Shown: positions 17,053-25,675 of the stretch, in pieces
Position numbering within the stretch: position 1 is the stretch's first letter
How the letters are laid out: each line of letters starts with the position of its first letter
Origin: an uncultured Acetatifactor sp.
GTDB taxonomy: Bacteria > Bacillota > Clostridia > Lachnospirales > Lachnospiraceae
Assembly (NCBI GenBank): GCA_947625255.1
Contig: CANQNT010000010.1
Location: 1-64,000 of the forward strand
DNA: 64,000 nt
Direction of reading: 5' to 3'
Translations under genes and position numbers: made by a program
The notes under the pieces: model-generated
Seen by the model: the letters and a program-made list of their open reading frames with translations, nothing else
Told to the model about the DNA's origin: nothing
Database searches by the model: none

Positions 17053-17547
17053 ATGGTTCATGAAAGGAACATGGAAGAAAAGAAGCCAGGAAGCGGCAGT
17101 ACCCCCTATGAGGAGATTTGTGCCATGCTCAAGAGCCTGGTGGAGGGGGTACCGTACCGGATTGCCAATCTGGCCAATGCTTCGGCGCTTCTTTATCAGG
17201 AATTGACGGACTTGAATTGGGCCGGCTTTTATCTGCTGGAGGAGGACAGACTGGTTCTGGGCCCCTTTCAGGGGCGGACGGCCTGTATTGAAATCCCGGT
17301 GGGAAAAGGGGTGTGCGGTACGGCCGTGGCTCAGAACGCGATTCAATTGGTGGAGGACGTGCATCAGTTTTCCGGGCACATTGCCTGTGACGGCGCGTCC
17401 AATTCGGAAATCGTATTGCCGATTCGCCAGGAGGGGAATATTGTGGGCGTGTTGGATATTGACAGTCCTTATATAGGGAGATTTACGGAAGTGGATGCGA
17501 AAGGCTTGTCTGAATTTGTAACTATATTGGAGAGCGTATGGCGGTGA
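17053..17547 (+). CDS. msrC: Free methionine-(R)-sulfoxide reductase (GAF domain)
   Basis: The 164-residue GAF protein has the fRMsr pattern: NWAGFYLLE, LGPFQGRTAC, GKGVCGTA and GHIACDGASNSEIVLPI. The three cysteines (about 77, 87 and 112) correspond to the resolving and catalytic residues of E. coli MsrC/YebR. It reduces free Met-R-sulfoxide in the cytoplasm. It follows ptsI by 41 bp with its own ribosome site (AAAGGAG), so cotranscription is likely. Confidence 0.88.
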   Translation: MVHERNMEEKKPGSGSTPYEEICAMLKSLVEGVPYRIANLANASALLYQELTDLNWAGFYLLEEDRLVLGPFQGRTACIEIPVGKGVCGTAVAQNAIQLVEDVHQFSGHIACDGASNSEIVLPIRQEGNIVGVLDIDSPYIGRFTEVDAKGLSEFVTILESVWR

Positions 17548-17594
17548 GGAAGGAGCTTATTTCTTTCTTGCAGAATCAGGCAGTTTTGCCTTCT

Positions 17595-18161
17595 TTACTC
17601 TTCCCCCAGGCTCCACTCCCCCCAGCTTCCCAGATCCCACACGCTGCAGGGTTTCAGCGGCCCTTCCCCGTCAAGATGTTCCGCAATGGGAAGTTCGAAC
17701 CAGCCCACATCGTACCATTTCCCGCATTTGTAACCGGCCTGGTGGTAGGTGCCCACAAGCTGAAAGCCCATTTTGCGGTGTAAGCTTTCGCTGGCAGGGT
17801 TGGGGAGTGTGACGCATCCGTACACGGTACGGAATCCCTGCAGGCGCAGCAGCCGTATCAAGGCGGAGTATAGCTTTGTCCCCACTCCCTTGCCGCGGAT
17901 TCCGCGGTCCAGGTATATGGCGGATTCAGCGTTCCATTGATAAGCCGCCCGCTCCATGTGCCTGTGCGCGTACGCATAGCCCAGAGCGGCGCCGTCCTCT
18001 TCGTACACAAGATAAGGGTACTCCGAGACTGTGCGGTTAATCCGGTCCTGGAATTCCGCTGCCGTGGGCAGGGTGTATTCAAACGTGATCGGGGTGTCGA
18101 TATATTGCCCGTATATTTTTAACAACTGCTCCGCATCGGAGCCATTTGCGAGTCGGATCAT
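17595..18161 (-). CDS. GNAT N-acetyltransferase (phosphinothricin acetyltransferase-like)
   Basis: The 188-residue protein has the GNAT acetyl-CoA loop RGIRGKGVGTKLYSALIRLL near residue 88-107 and the PAT-type C-terminus (NPASESLHRKMGFQLVGTYH then KCGKWYDVGWFEL). This subgroup acetylates small amines, amino-acid analogues or toxic phosphinates. It is convergent with msrC and divergent from the next gene. The 3' end runs close to a pyrimidine-rich stretch without a clear terminator. Confidence 0.85.
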   Translation of the reverse strand: MIRLANGSDAEQLLKIYGQYIDTPITFEYTLPTAAEFQDRINRTVSEYPYLVYEEDGAALGYAYAHRHMERAAYQWNAESAIYLDRGIRGKGVGTKLYSALIRLLRLQGFRTVYGCVTLPNPASESLHRKMGFQLVGTYHQAGYKCGKWYDVGWFELPIAEHLDGEGPLKPCSVWDLGSWGEWSLGEE

Positions 18162-18197
18162 ATGAGGATGCCTCCATTTTCCCTTTTTTCGACTTCC

Positions 18198-18226
18198 ATT
18201 ATAAATGGATGTGGGGCAGGGTGCAA
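18198..18226 (-). promoter_or_regulatory. Promoter of the GNAT gene
   Basis: On the minus strand, TTGCAC (complement 18221-18226) and TATAAT (complement 18198-18203) are separated by 17 bases. Confidence 0.65.
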
Positions 18227-18268
18227 GAGAAAAGTAAAAGAAATTAAGATGATAAGGGAGGGTTCCGC

Positions 18269-19447
18269 ATGAATTATCGCAGTGATAGATACGGTAATCA
18301 GATATCCATTCTGGGATATGGCTGTATGCGTTTTACCACCAGGGACGGCAAAATCGATCTGGCCAAGGCAGAGTCGGAAGTGATGGCGGCTTTCCGGGGC
18401 GGAGTCAATTATTACGATACCGCCTACGTTTATCCTGGAAGCGAGGCCGCCTTAGGCGAGATTCTGGCCAGGAATCAGATTCGTGATCAGGTGAAGATCG
18501 CCACGAAGCTGCCCCATTACCTCATCCGCAACGCGGCCGGAATGGAAAAATATTTTCAGGAGCAGTGCAAGCGCCTACAGACGGATTATATCGATTATTA
18601 TCTGATGCATATGTTGACGGACGTGGCTACTTGGGAACGTCTCAAGGATCTTGGTATTCTGGATTGGCTGGAGGAAAAAAAGAAAAGCGGCGCCATCCGT
18701 CAGGTGGGTTTTTCCTACCACGGCAATACGGATACGTTTTGCCGTCTGGTGGATGCCTATGACTGGGATTTCTGTCAGATTCAGTATAATTATATGGACG
18801 AACATACCCAGGCCGGCCGAAAAGGGCTGCAGTATGCCCATGAAAAAGGGCTTCCGGTCATCATCATGGAACCTTTGCGAGGGGGCAGGCTTGTAAACCG
18901 ACTGCCCAGGGAGGCCTTGTCGATTTTTGAAAAGGATCCGGTTCACCACACACCCGCACAGTGGGCTTTTCGCTGGCTTTACAATCAGCCGGAGGTGACC
19001 TGTGTTTTGTCCGGCATGAATTCCCTGGAAATGGTGGAGGATAATGTAAAGACCGCGGCGGAATCTTACGCTGGAGAGCTGGGAGAGGCGCAAGAGGAGA
19101 TGCTGCGGCGCGTGGTCCGGGCGGTAAACGGAAAAATGAAAGTGGGCTGCACCGGCTGCCGATATTGTATGCCCTGTCCCAGGGGAGTGGATATTCCCGG
19201 TACATTTGCCGCCTATAATCGTTATTATACGGACGGAAAATTCGTTGCGCTGAAAGAGTATATGATGTGTACGGCACTGCGGAAAAATTCCGCTTCCGCC
19301 TCCAACTGTATTCAATGCGGAAAATGTGAAAAGCATTGCCCGCAAAACATTGAAATTCGGAAAGAATTGAAAACCGCCGCCAGGAAACTGGAGGGACCTG
19401 CCTACAAGCTGGTGCGCGCTGTGATCAAGCGCTTTCGGGCTTATTAA
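18269..19447 (+). CDS. Aldo/keto reductase with C-terminal 4Fe-4S domain
   Basis: The 392-residue protein has an AKR barrel with the catalytic set Asp in YYDTAYVYPG, Tyr, Lys in KIATKLP and His in IDYYLMHML. A C-terminal ferredoxin-like part carries CTGCRYCMPCP (about 294-304) and CIQCGKCEKHCP (about 346-358). Such fused oxidoreductases are frequent in anaerobic clostridia; their electron partners are unknown. GGGAGGG lies upstream of the ATG. Confidence 0.87.
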   Translation: MNYRSDRYGNQISILGYGCMRFTTRDGKIDLAKAESEVMAAFRGGVNYYDTAYVYPGSEAALGEILARNQIRDQVKIATKLPHYLIRNAAGMEKYFQEQCKRLQTDYIDYYLMHMLTDVATWERLKDLGILDWLEEKKKSGAIRQVGFSYHGNTDTFCRLVDAYDWDFCQIQYNYMDEHTQAGRKGLQYAHEKGLPVIIMEPLRGGRLVNRLPREALSIFEKDPVHHTPAQWAFRWLYNQPEVTCVLSGMNSLEMVEDNVKTAAESYAGELGEAQEEMLRRVVRAVNGKMKVGCTGCRYCMPCPRGVDIPGTFAAYNRYYTDGKFVALKEYMMCTALRKNSASASNCIQCGKCEKHCPQNIEIRKELKTAARKLEGPAYKLVRAVIKRFRAY

Positions 19448-19486
19448 TAAAGGCGGGAATCATGTTTGTGTTCTGTTTTCCCTGCA

Positions 19487-19537
19487 AAAAAGACTTTCCG
19501 GTCGGCATCAGCCTGCCTGACGGAAAGTCTTTTCTTG
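19487..19537. terminator. Bidirectional terminator between the AKR and sirtuin genes
   Basis: AAAGACTTTCCG (about 19489-19500) pairs with CGGAAAGTCTTT (19520-19532). T-runs occur after the stem on both strands, matching the two convergent genes. Confidence 0.75.
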
Positions 19538-19695
19538 ATTCATGACAATAGAAAACTTGCGCAGCGTGTCCTCTGTCGTTGGGTGATAAACCTGCGCGGA
19601 CGGCTAATCGCTGGGATGCGCCTTGGAATCCGGCTCACATCCGCCGCGTTATGGCATCCGGCTTGTGTCTGCCCTGAGAAGGACTTTCCTTACAT

Positions 19696-20439
19696 CTAAC
19701 CCACATCAATTGCGGAGAATACCTCTCCGATCGGGCCCTGCACTACCAGATCGGCATATCGGTCTCTGGGCGTGGGCGCTTTGTTAATGACTACCAGCTT
19801 CTTCCCGGAGAAGTAATCGATCAGGCCCGCGGCCGGGTACACCGCCAGGGAGGTCCCCCCGATAATCAGCACTTCCGCGTTGGAGATAAAGGAAATGGCA
19901 GAGCGCATGGTATCCATATTCAGGCCCTCTTCATAAAGGACCACGTCCGGCTTTACCGGTCCGCCGCACTTGACGCATTTGGGAATGCCTTCGCTGTCCT
20001 TGATGTATTGGACATCGTGGAAATGTCCGCACCGCTCGCAGTAATTTCGGAGAACGGAGCCATGAAGCTCCAGAACGGTCTTGCTTCCGGCGGCCTGGTG
20101 CAGGCCGTCGATGTTCTGCGTAATTACGGCGCGAAGCTTGCCGCATTGCTCCAGTTCGGCCAGCTTCCGATGGGCGGCATTGGGTTTTGCAACCAAGAAC
20201 AACATCTTATTGCGATAGAAACGAAAAAATTCCTTGGGATTGGCCCGATAGAAGCTGTGGCTCAGAATCGTTTCAGGAGGATAATCATATTGCTGGTTGT
20301 AAAGGCCGTCCACGCTGCGAAAATCAGGAATTCCGCTCTCCGTAGACACACCCGCCCCTCCAAAGAACACGATATTGTTGCTGCCGGCAACGATCTCTCC
20401 AAACTCCTTTAAAGCCTCTTCGTAAGTTTTCATGGACAC
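19696..20439 (-). CDS. cobB: NAD-dependent protein deacylase, sirtuin family
   Basis: The 247-residue protein has the Sir2 motifs GGAGVSTESGIPDFRS (about 27-42), TQNIDGLHQAAG, the catalytic LELHGS histidine, a zinc site made of CERCG and CVKCGG, and GGTSLAVYPAAGL near the C-terminus. It removes acetyl or other acyl groups from lysines using NAD. It begins 20 bases after the stop of glgD with GGAGGTG before its ATG, so it is probably the third gene of the glgC-glgD transcript. Confidence 0.9.
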   Translation of the reverse strand: MSMKTYEEALKEFGEIVAGSNNIVFFGGAGVSTESGIPDFRSVDGLYNQQYDYPPETILSHSFYRANPKEFFRFYRNKMLFLVAKPNAAHRKLAELEQCGKLRAVITQNIDGLHQAAGSKTVLELHGSVLRNYCERCGHFHDVQYIKDSEGIPKCVKCGGPVKPDVVLYEEGLNMDTMRSAISFISNAEVLIIGGTSLAVYPAAGLIDYFSGKKLVVINKAPTPRDRYADLVVQGPIGEVFSAIDVG

Positions 20440-20459
20440 CTCCCGAATCCTTGTGGCTT

Positions 20460-21602
20460 TTAAACGGTCTTCCTGGGAGCGACAAATACAGGGAAAGTAT
20501 CGGAGCCTTTCAACTCCTTGCCCTCGGTGATGGTCACTTCCTTATCCGTAATGATGTATTCCACGTCCGCGTTGCTTTCCACCACGGTATCCTGCATCAG
20601 CAGACAATTCTTAACCTTTGCGCCTTTGCCGATCTTTACGCCGCGGAACAAGATACAATTCTCCACTTCGCCTTCGATGACACAGCCATCGGCCACCATT
20701 GCGTTTTTCACCCTGGCATTGCCGATGTATCGGGTGGGATTATCATCACGAACCTTGGTATAAATCGGGGCATGGAACAGCGCATCCAGATTTTCATCGT
20801 CCAGAAGCTTCATGTTCTCATCGAAGTAATTCTTAATATCACTGATACGCGCGCTGTAGCCCTCGTATTTGTAGCCGTAAACTTTCAAAGTGTTCAACTG
20901 AGGGGCCAAAATATCACGTTCGAAATAAACATTACCCTTAGCGTACGCCTTGGTGATCAGATCAATCAGACGTTCGCGCTCAATCAAGTAGATGTTCATG
21001 GAGAAATTCTGTTTCCCCTGTTCCTTGGGATTAATCTGAATCTCTTTTACCCGTCCGTTGTCCAGGGACAAGGTGTAATACAAATCGCTGCTGGTGGTGG
21101 GCTGCAGATTCATAAAGCCGTAAGGAATCTCTTCCTCTTTATAGGCGATGGACACGTCCGCGCCGCTTTGGATATGTGCGTCGATCATGGCATTGAAATC
21201 AAAGTTCACGGCAATGTTGGCATCGGATATGAACACATATTTTTCTCTCTGGTTCTTGATGAACTCCAGAATGCTGGCAAGAGCCTCCACGCGGCCGTTG
21301 TATACGTTCACCGTCTTCTCCGCGTAGGGAGGAACGATGTTCAGGCCGCCGTTTTTACGGGTGAGGTCCCATTCGCGACCGCTGCCGAGATGCCTCATCA
21401 GGGAGCGGTAATTCTTGCGGACAATCACCACGATATTGTCAATGCCACAGTTGACCATGCTGGAAAGCAGAAAATCAATCATGCGATATCTGCTTGCAAA
21501 AGGGATGGAGGCCATCAGACGTTCGCTGACCAGCTCAGGTACCTGGTTATCATAGCTGTTCGGGAAAATAATACTCATTGCATCGCTGTTGGAATTTACC
21601 AT
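20460..21602 (-). CDS. glgD: Glucose-1-phosphate adenylyltransferase subunit GlgD
   Basis: The 380-residue protein aligns in layout with GlgC: a nucleotidyltransferase domain ([20 protein letters not shown] near the N-terminus) and a C-terminal left-handed beta-helix. It lacks the GGQGSRL nucleotide-binding loop seen in GlgC. In Firmicutes GlgD is the regulatory partner forming a GlgC/GlgD heterotetramer that makes ADP-glucose for glycogen. Its ATG overlaps the end of glgC by 7 bases, so translation is probably coupled. Confidence 0.9.
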   Translation of the reverse strand: MVNSNSDAMSIIFPNSYDNQVPELVSERLMASIPFASRYRMIDFLLSSMVNCGIDNIVVIVRKNYRSLMRHLGSGREWDLTRKNGGLNIVPPYAEKTVNVYNGRVEALASILEFIKNQREKYVFISDANIAVNFDFNAMIDAHIQSGADVSIAYKEEEIPYGFMNLQPTTSSDLYYTLSLDNGRVKEIQINPKEQGKQNFSMNIYLIERERLIDLITKAYAKGNVYFERDILAPQLNTLKVYGYKYEGYSARISDIKNYFDENMKLLDDENLDALFHAPIYTKVRDDNPTRYIGNARVKNAMVADGCVIEGEVENCILFRGVKIGKGAKVKNCLLMQDTVVESNADVEYIITDKEVTITEGKELKGSDTFPVFVAPRKTV

Positions 21603-22804
21603 TGTACTTCACCATCCTTTATATTATGATTGACCATGGCATCCGGGCCTACTTTGGCATAATCGCCCACGTAAACGCCGGGGCCTATGGTAGCCACACC
21701 ATGATTCTTGTCGGTAGGCATGGCTCCCACCACGGCATTTTCGCCAATGACGGCGTTTTCTGCCACGATACAGTGTTCTACCACGCTACCGGTCTTGATG
21801 ATGCAGTTACCCATGATCACGGCATCTTCCACTCTCGCTCCGGATTCCACCTGAACGCCGGCGAACAGAATGGAGTGTTTCACCGTCCCCTCGATGCGGC
21901 ATCCATCGGTGATCATGGAATTCTCCACGATGGCGTGGGAGCCGATCTTGTGGCCGGTCATACCGCTGTTGCGGCTGTAGATCTTCCAGTTCTCGTCGAA
22001 CAGATCAATGCCGCTATGTTCGGGATCCATAATCTCCATGTTGGCCTCCCATAAGGAAGGAATGGTTCCCACGTCTTTCCAGTAGCCGTTGAAGTGATAA
22101 GCGTACATATCGCGCCCATCCTTCAGCAGGTTCGGGATGATGTTGTTGCCGAAGTCGTTCTGGGAACTGGGATCCGCCTCGTCTTCGATCAGATACTTCT
22201 TGAGGACATCGGTGTTGAAAATGTAGATACCCATGGAAGCCAGATTGGATTTGGGGTTCTTGGGCTTTTCCTGAAATTCCGTAATCTTATCATTCTCATC
22301 CGTCACCATCAGACCGAAGCGGGAGGCCTCTTCCCAGGGGACCTCCATGACTGCCACACTGAATTCCGCGCCTTTTTCCTTATGGAAACGCAGGAAATCA
22401 CTGTAATCCTGCTTACAGATCTGGTCGCCGGACAAAATAATTACATACTGGGGATCATATCTGTCAATAAAGGAAAGGTTTTGGTAGATGGCATTGGCCG
22501 TGCCCTTGTACCAGTCGGAGCCGGATGCCTGCTGATAAGGAGGCAGCACATGGACGCCGCCATACAAGCGGTCCAGATCCCAAGGCTGCCCGTTTCCAAT
22601 GTACTCATTGAGTACCAACGGCTGATACTGGGTCAGAATTCCCACGGTATCAATACCGGAGTTTACACAGTTCGACAGCGGGAAATCGATGATACGATAT
22701 TTGCCGCCAAAAGGAACTGCGGGTTTTGCCAGTTTTTGAGTCAACGCGTAAAGTCGCGAGCCCTGGCCGCCGGCAAGAATCATTGCGATCATTTCTTTTG
22801 CCAT
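21596..22804 (-). CDS. glgC: Glucose-1-phosphate adenylyltransferase, catalytic subunit GlgC
   Basis: The 402-residue enzyme has the N-terminal loop [20 protein letters not shown], the [20 protein letters not shown] segment, the catalytic [12 protein letters not shown] region and a C-terminal beta-helix. It makes ADP-glucose from ATP and glucose-1-phosphate, the committed step of bacterial glycogen synthesis. A strong promoter lies upstream, and AAGGAG precedes the ATG. glgA, glgB and glgP are not in the window. Confidence 0.93.
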   Translation of the reverse strand: MAKEMIAMILAGGQGSRLYALTQKLAKPAVPFGGKYRIIDFPLSNCVNSGIDTVGILTQYQPLVLNEYIGNGQPWDLDRLYGGVHVLPPYQQASGSDWYKGTANAIYQNLSFIDRYDPQYVIILSGDQICKQDYSDFLRFHKEKGAEFSVAVMEVPWEEASRFGLMVTDENDKITEFQEKPKNPKSNLASMGIYIFNTDVLKKYLIEDEADPSSQNDFGNNIIPNLLKDGRDMYAYHFNGYWKDVGTIPSLWEANMEIMDPEHSGIDLFDENWKIYSRNSGMTGHKIGSHAIVENSMITDGCRIEGTVKHSILFAGVQVESGARVEDAVIMGNCIIKTGSVVEHCIVAENAVIGENAVVGAMPTDKNHGVATIGPGVYVGDYAKVGPDAMVNHNIKDGEVQW

Positions 22805-22841
22805 AATGGTTCTCCTTTTTTGACAATTTTTTCTTGCCTCT

Positions 22842-22870
22842 ATTGTATCATTTACCCTTTATTTTAACAA
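22842..22870 (-). promoter_or_regulatory. Promoter of glgC-glgD-cobB
   Basis: On the minus strand, TTGTTA (complement 22865-22870) and TACAAT (complement 22842-22847) are 17 bases apart. Confidence 0.68.
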
Positions 22871-22987
22871 GTGGTTGTCCCAAGAAAAATGTGAAAAACA
22901 CATACAAAAAACCCATGAAAACATCATTTTTCCGTTAGTATGGACAAAAAATAAGAAATTATTAAGAAAACAGAAAGGATTTCCCGC

Positions 22988-23016
22988 TTGAGGTATAGGG
23001 CCTTTTTTGATATAGT
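22988..23016 (+). promoter_or_regulatory. Promoter of the YdcF-like gene
   Basis: TTGAGG (22988-22993) and TATAGT (23011-23016) are 17 bases apart. Between this and the glgC promoter the region holds no gene. Confidence 0.55.
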
Positions 23017-23159
23017 AATGTTACAGATAAATATAGCTTGAATTTGTAGAAAGATTAAGGAAGAAAAGTATGCGGAAGAGAAAAAATGGGGAATTGATCC
23101 CGTTTGAAAAGAGTAAACGAGTCATATATATGGAAAAAAGGGGCAGGGAGGAAAGGAAA

Positions 23160-23912
23160 ATGCCGCTTTTGGCAAACACGCTGATTGTTCTGGGTGCGGT
23201 CTGCATCCTTTATTGCATCGGAATCTTGTTATTTGTAAATTATGGCACCAGATTTTTCCTGGTGTGGGGAGCGGGCGGTCTGATGCTGATCGGGGCAGGA
23301 TGGGTGATCGGGTATACGGACTTTGTGACAAATCAGCCGGGCTGGCTGCGTATTCTTTTGGAATGTCTGATTGGCATAGGGATTGTGACATTTTTGTGGA
23401 TTGAAGGGTTGATTTTTACGCAGTTCGCTGCCAAAGGCACGGAAAATGCCGATTATCTGGTGGTGCTGGGAGCGCAGATGTTTGATTATGGTCCCAGTGA
23501 CACGCTTCGACGGAGACTGGATACGGCGGTAGAATATCTGGAAGACAATCCGGATACCTGGGTGATTGTTTCCGGGGGGAGGGGTCCCAACGAGAGTATG
23601 ACCGAGGCTCAGGGGATGTACGATTACCTGGTGAGCAGGGGCGTCGGAAACGAGCGGATCCGTAAGGAGGATGCTTCCGGCAATACTTACGAGAACCTGC
23701 TGTATAGCGGCCGGTTATTGGATAAAGAGAATGACAGAATCGTGGTTGTGAGCAATAATTTTCATATTTATCGCGCGTTGGGCATTGCCAGAAAGCAGGG
23801 TTATGCGAACGTTTGGGGACTGGCGGCGGACTCTTATCCGCTGATGCTTCCCAACAATTTGCTGCGCGAGTTTTTCGGTGTGTTAAAGGATTGGGCCGTA
23901 GGGAATCTGTAA
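23160..23912 (+). CDS. YdcF/ElyC/SanA-family membrane protein (DUF218)
   Basis: Three hydrophobic segments lie in the first 85 residues. They are followed by a DUF218 domain beginning YLVVLGAQMF and containing VIVSGGRGPNESMTEAQGM, EDASGNTYENLLYS and VVVSNNFHIYRAL, all typical of the family. E. coli ElyC and SanA act in envelope maintenance; the biochemical role is unclear. I prefer ATG 23160 because GGGAGGAAAGG precedes it by about 8 bases. The frame is open to ATG 23070, which also has a weaker AGGAAG and would add 30 charged residues. Confidence 0.83.
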   Translation: MPLLANTLIVLGAVCILYCIGILLFVNYGTRFFLVWGAGGLMLIGAGWVIGYTDFVTNQPGWLRILLECLIGIGIVTFLWIEGLIFTQFAAKGTENADYLVVLGAQMFDYGPSDTLRRRLDTAVEYLEDNPDTWVIVSGGRGPNESMTEAQGMYDYLVSRGVGNERIRKEDASGNTYENLLYSGRLLDKENDRIVVVSNNFHIYRALGIARKQGYANVWGLAADSYPLMLPNNLLREFFGVLKDWAVGNL

Positions 23913-24023
23913 TGGGAACGATTCGGCCGGCCCCCTGATTTGAGGGGAATCGCCTGAGCGGTTCCGAAGGGGCTGACGGTCCGGAGAAAGATTGCTTTTG
24001 CGGAAGATTGAGGAGGAGTGAAA

Positions 24024-24206
24024 ATGGAGATTCATGTAGGAGATGTGCTGAAATTGAAGAAGCCCCATCCTTGCGGGGGATATGAATGGGAGGTGCTTCG
24101 TGTGGGAGCGGACTTTCGCTTAAAATGCCTGGGATGCAATCATCAGATCATGATCGCGCGGCGTATTCTGGAAAAAAATATCAAGGAAATTAAGGAAAGC
24201 GCTTGA
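24024..24206 (+). CDS. DUF951 family small protein
   Basis: The 60-residue protein MEIHVGDVLKLKKPHPCGG... contains two cysteines in HPCGGYEW and CLGCNHQIMI, the conserved DUF951 pattern, probably metal-binding. In Firmicutes it is typically encoded near rpsF, gdpP or parB-region genes, as here. The ATG at 24024 is preferred to the GTG at 24018 because AGGAGG would be only one base from the latter. Confidence 0.85.
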   Translation: MEIHVGDVLKLKKPHPCGGYEWEVLRVGADFRLKCLGCNHQIMIARRILEKNIKEIKESA

Positions 24207-24231
24207 AAAAAGGGACAATTCATGGTATTAT
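24203..24231 (+). promoter_or_regulatory. Promoter of rpsF-ssb-rpsR
   Basis: TTGAAA (24203-24208) overlaps the stop of the DUF951 gene; TATTAT (24226-24231) follows after 17 bases. Confidence 0.68.
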
Positions 24232-24301
24232 ACTTATTCGTGATATATAAATCCTTGCTCCCGTTGGATCGGGGGCCAGAGACCAAAAGGAGGTAAACAG
24301 C

Positions 24302-24592
24302 ATGAACAAGTATGAATTAGCCGTTGTTGTCAGCGCGAAAATCGAAGATGATGAGAGAACTGCGGTGATTGACAAGTGTAAGGCTCTGATCGAGAGATTC
24401 GGCGGCGTCATCACGGAAGTGGATGATTGGGGCAAGAAGAGACTTGCATATGAGATTCAGCATATGAAAGAAGGCTTCTATTACTTCATCAGATTCGATG
24501 CCGAGCCCACTGCTCCGGTAGAGATCGAGAACCGTGTACGCATCATGGACGGCGTGATCAGATATCTGTGCGTTCGACAGGACGAGGCGTAA
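24302..24592 (+). CDS. rpsF: 30S ribosomal protein S6
   Basis: The 96-residue protein has the S6 pattern YELAVVVSAKIEDDER, WGKKRLAYEIQHMKEGFYYF and DGVIRYLCVR. It binds S18 and the central domain of 16S rRNA. It opens the conserved rpsF-ssb-rpsR operon, and AAAGGAGGT lies 8 bases before the ATG. Confidence 0.96.
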   Translation: MNKYELAVVVSAKIEDDERTAVIDKCKALIERFGGVITEVDDWGKKRLAYEIQHMKEGFYYFIRFDAEPTAPVEIENRVRIMDGVIRYLCVRQDEA

Positions 24593-24613
24593 GAGAAAGT
24601 GAGAAAGTAAAGT

Positions 24614-25084
24614 ATGAATAAAGTAATTCTTATGGGAAGATTGACGAGGGACCCTGAGGTGAGGTATTCCCAGGGAGCCAGCCAGACGACGGTTGGCAGA
24701 TTTTCCATTGCGGTTGACAGAAGATTTAAGCGTGAAGGAGAGCCGGATGCCGACTTCTTCAACTGTACTGTATTTGGCAAGCAGGCTGAGTTCGTGGAGC
24801 GTTATCTCCACAAGGGAACCAAGGTGGTTTTGTCCGGCCGTATTCAGAATGATAATTACACCAACAGAGAAGGACAGATGGTTTACAGTGTTCGCGTGAT
24901 GGTGGAGGATATCGAGTTCGCGGAGAGCAAGAATGCTTCTTCCGGCGGTAATGCGGACGGCGGCTTCGGCGGCGGTTACACGGGGAACAATAATGGTTAC
25001 AATAAACCTGCGGCATCTGGCGGAGCCGGAGATGGGTTTATGAATATTCCGGACGGAATTGATGAGGAATTGCCGTTCAACTAA
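24614..25084 (+). CDS. ssb: Single-stranded DNA-binding protein
   Basis: The 156-residue protein has an OB fold in residues 1-105 ([38 protein letters not shown]). A Gly/Asn-rich linker and the acidic C-terminal tip [10 protein letters not shown] follow; the tip binds partner proteins and here ends PFN rather than the usual PF. The position between rpsF and rpsR is conserved. It coats single-stranded DNA in replication and repair. Confidence 0.96.
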   Translation: MNKVILMGRLTRDPEVRYSQGASQTTVGRFSIAVDRRFKREGEPDADFFNCTVFGKQAEFVERYLHKGTKVVLSGRIQNDNYTNREGQMVYSVRVMVEDIEFAESKNASSGGNADGGFGGGYTGNNNGYNKPAASGGAGDGFMNIPDGIDEELPFN

Positions 25085-25136
25085 GGTTTGGCAGGACCGG
25101 AGGGTGGTCCTGGTATTGAGAATAGGAGGCAAAGCA

Positions 25137-25400
25137 ATGGCTTTTAATAAAGCAGACAAGACAGATTCTCCCATGAGGAGAAAGAACACTGTCCGCAGAA
25201 GAAAAAAAGTGTGCGTGTTCTGCGGCAAGGATAACGTGATCGATTACAAGGACACCAACAAGCTGAAGAGATATGTGTCCGAAAGAGGCAAGATTCTTCC
25301 TCGCAGAATTACTGGCAACTGTGCAAAGCATCAGAGAGCTATGACTGTGGCGATTAAGAGAGCTCGTCATATCGCGCTTATGCCTTACTGCAGCGAATAA
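25137..25400 (+). CDS. rpsR: 30S ribosomal protein S18 (zinc-binding form)
   Basis: The 87-residue protein has [20 protein letters not shown] and [20 protein letters not shown], the classic S18 core. The cysteines in CVFC with Cys and His in NCAKH make this the metal-binding (C+) form. ATG 25137 is chosen because AGGAGG is 8 bases upstream; a longer open frame to 25059 would overlap ssb. Confidence 0.95.
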   Translation: MAFNKADKTDSPMRRKNTVRRRKKVCVFCGKDNVIDYKDTNKLKRYVSERGKILPRRITGNCAKHQRAMTVAIKRARHIALMPYCSE

Positions 25401-25434
25401 AGGAATCGCTTAACATTCTAATGTTATGAACCAG

Positions 25435-25466
25435 ATGCCATCGCGTAACGTGATGGCATTTGTTGT
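25435..25466 (+). terminator. Terminator after rpsR
   Basis: ATGCCATC (25435-25442) pairs with GATGGCAT (25452-25459) and is followed by a T-rich tail. Confidence 0.7.
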
Positions 25467-25576
25467 TGAAAAAAGGATGCCGCGAAAGCCGAATATTCCT
25501 TGTCTGTGTTCACTAAATTGTTACATAACATTTTCTTTTTTGACAAATTAAATTGTAGCAAACTTCGGAAAGATTT

Positions 25577-25584
25577 GGTATAAT
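25577..25584 (+). promoter_or_regulatory. Extended -10 element upstream of gdpP
   Basis: TATAAT at 25579-25584 is preceded by a TG dinucleotide, with no good -35 at 17 bases. TTGACA at about 25540 is too far away. The leader to 25676 carries repeated AAGCATGGA units. Confidence 0.5.
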
Positions 25585-25675
25585 GTTCACTAAGGGCAAA
25601 GCATGGAGTCCGTTGTAAGCATAAGGATTGTATGCGAAGCATGGAATCTAATGTATGGAACTGAGGCATTGATTT

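Noticed and set aside
20451..22867. Long plus-strand frames (392 and 257 codons) opposite glgD and glgC
   Set aside because: They are antisense shadows of well-supported genes, have no ribosome sites and no recognisable domains.
23917..24010. Possible riboswitch in the GC-rich gap before DUF951
   Set aside because: It can fold, but no known riboswitch core was recognised.
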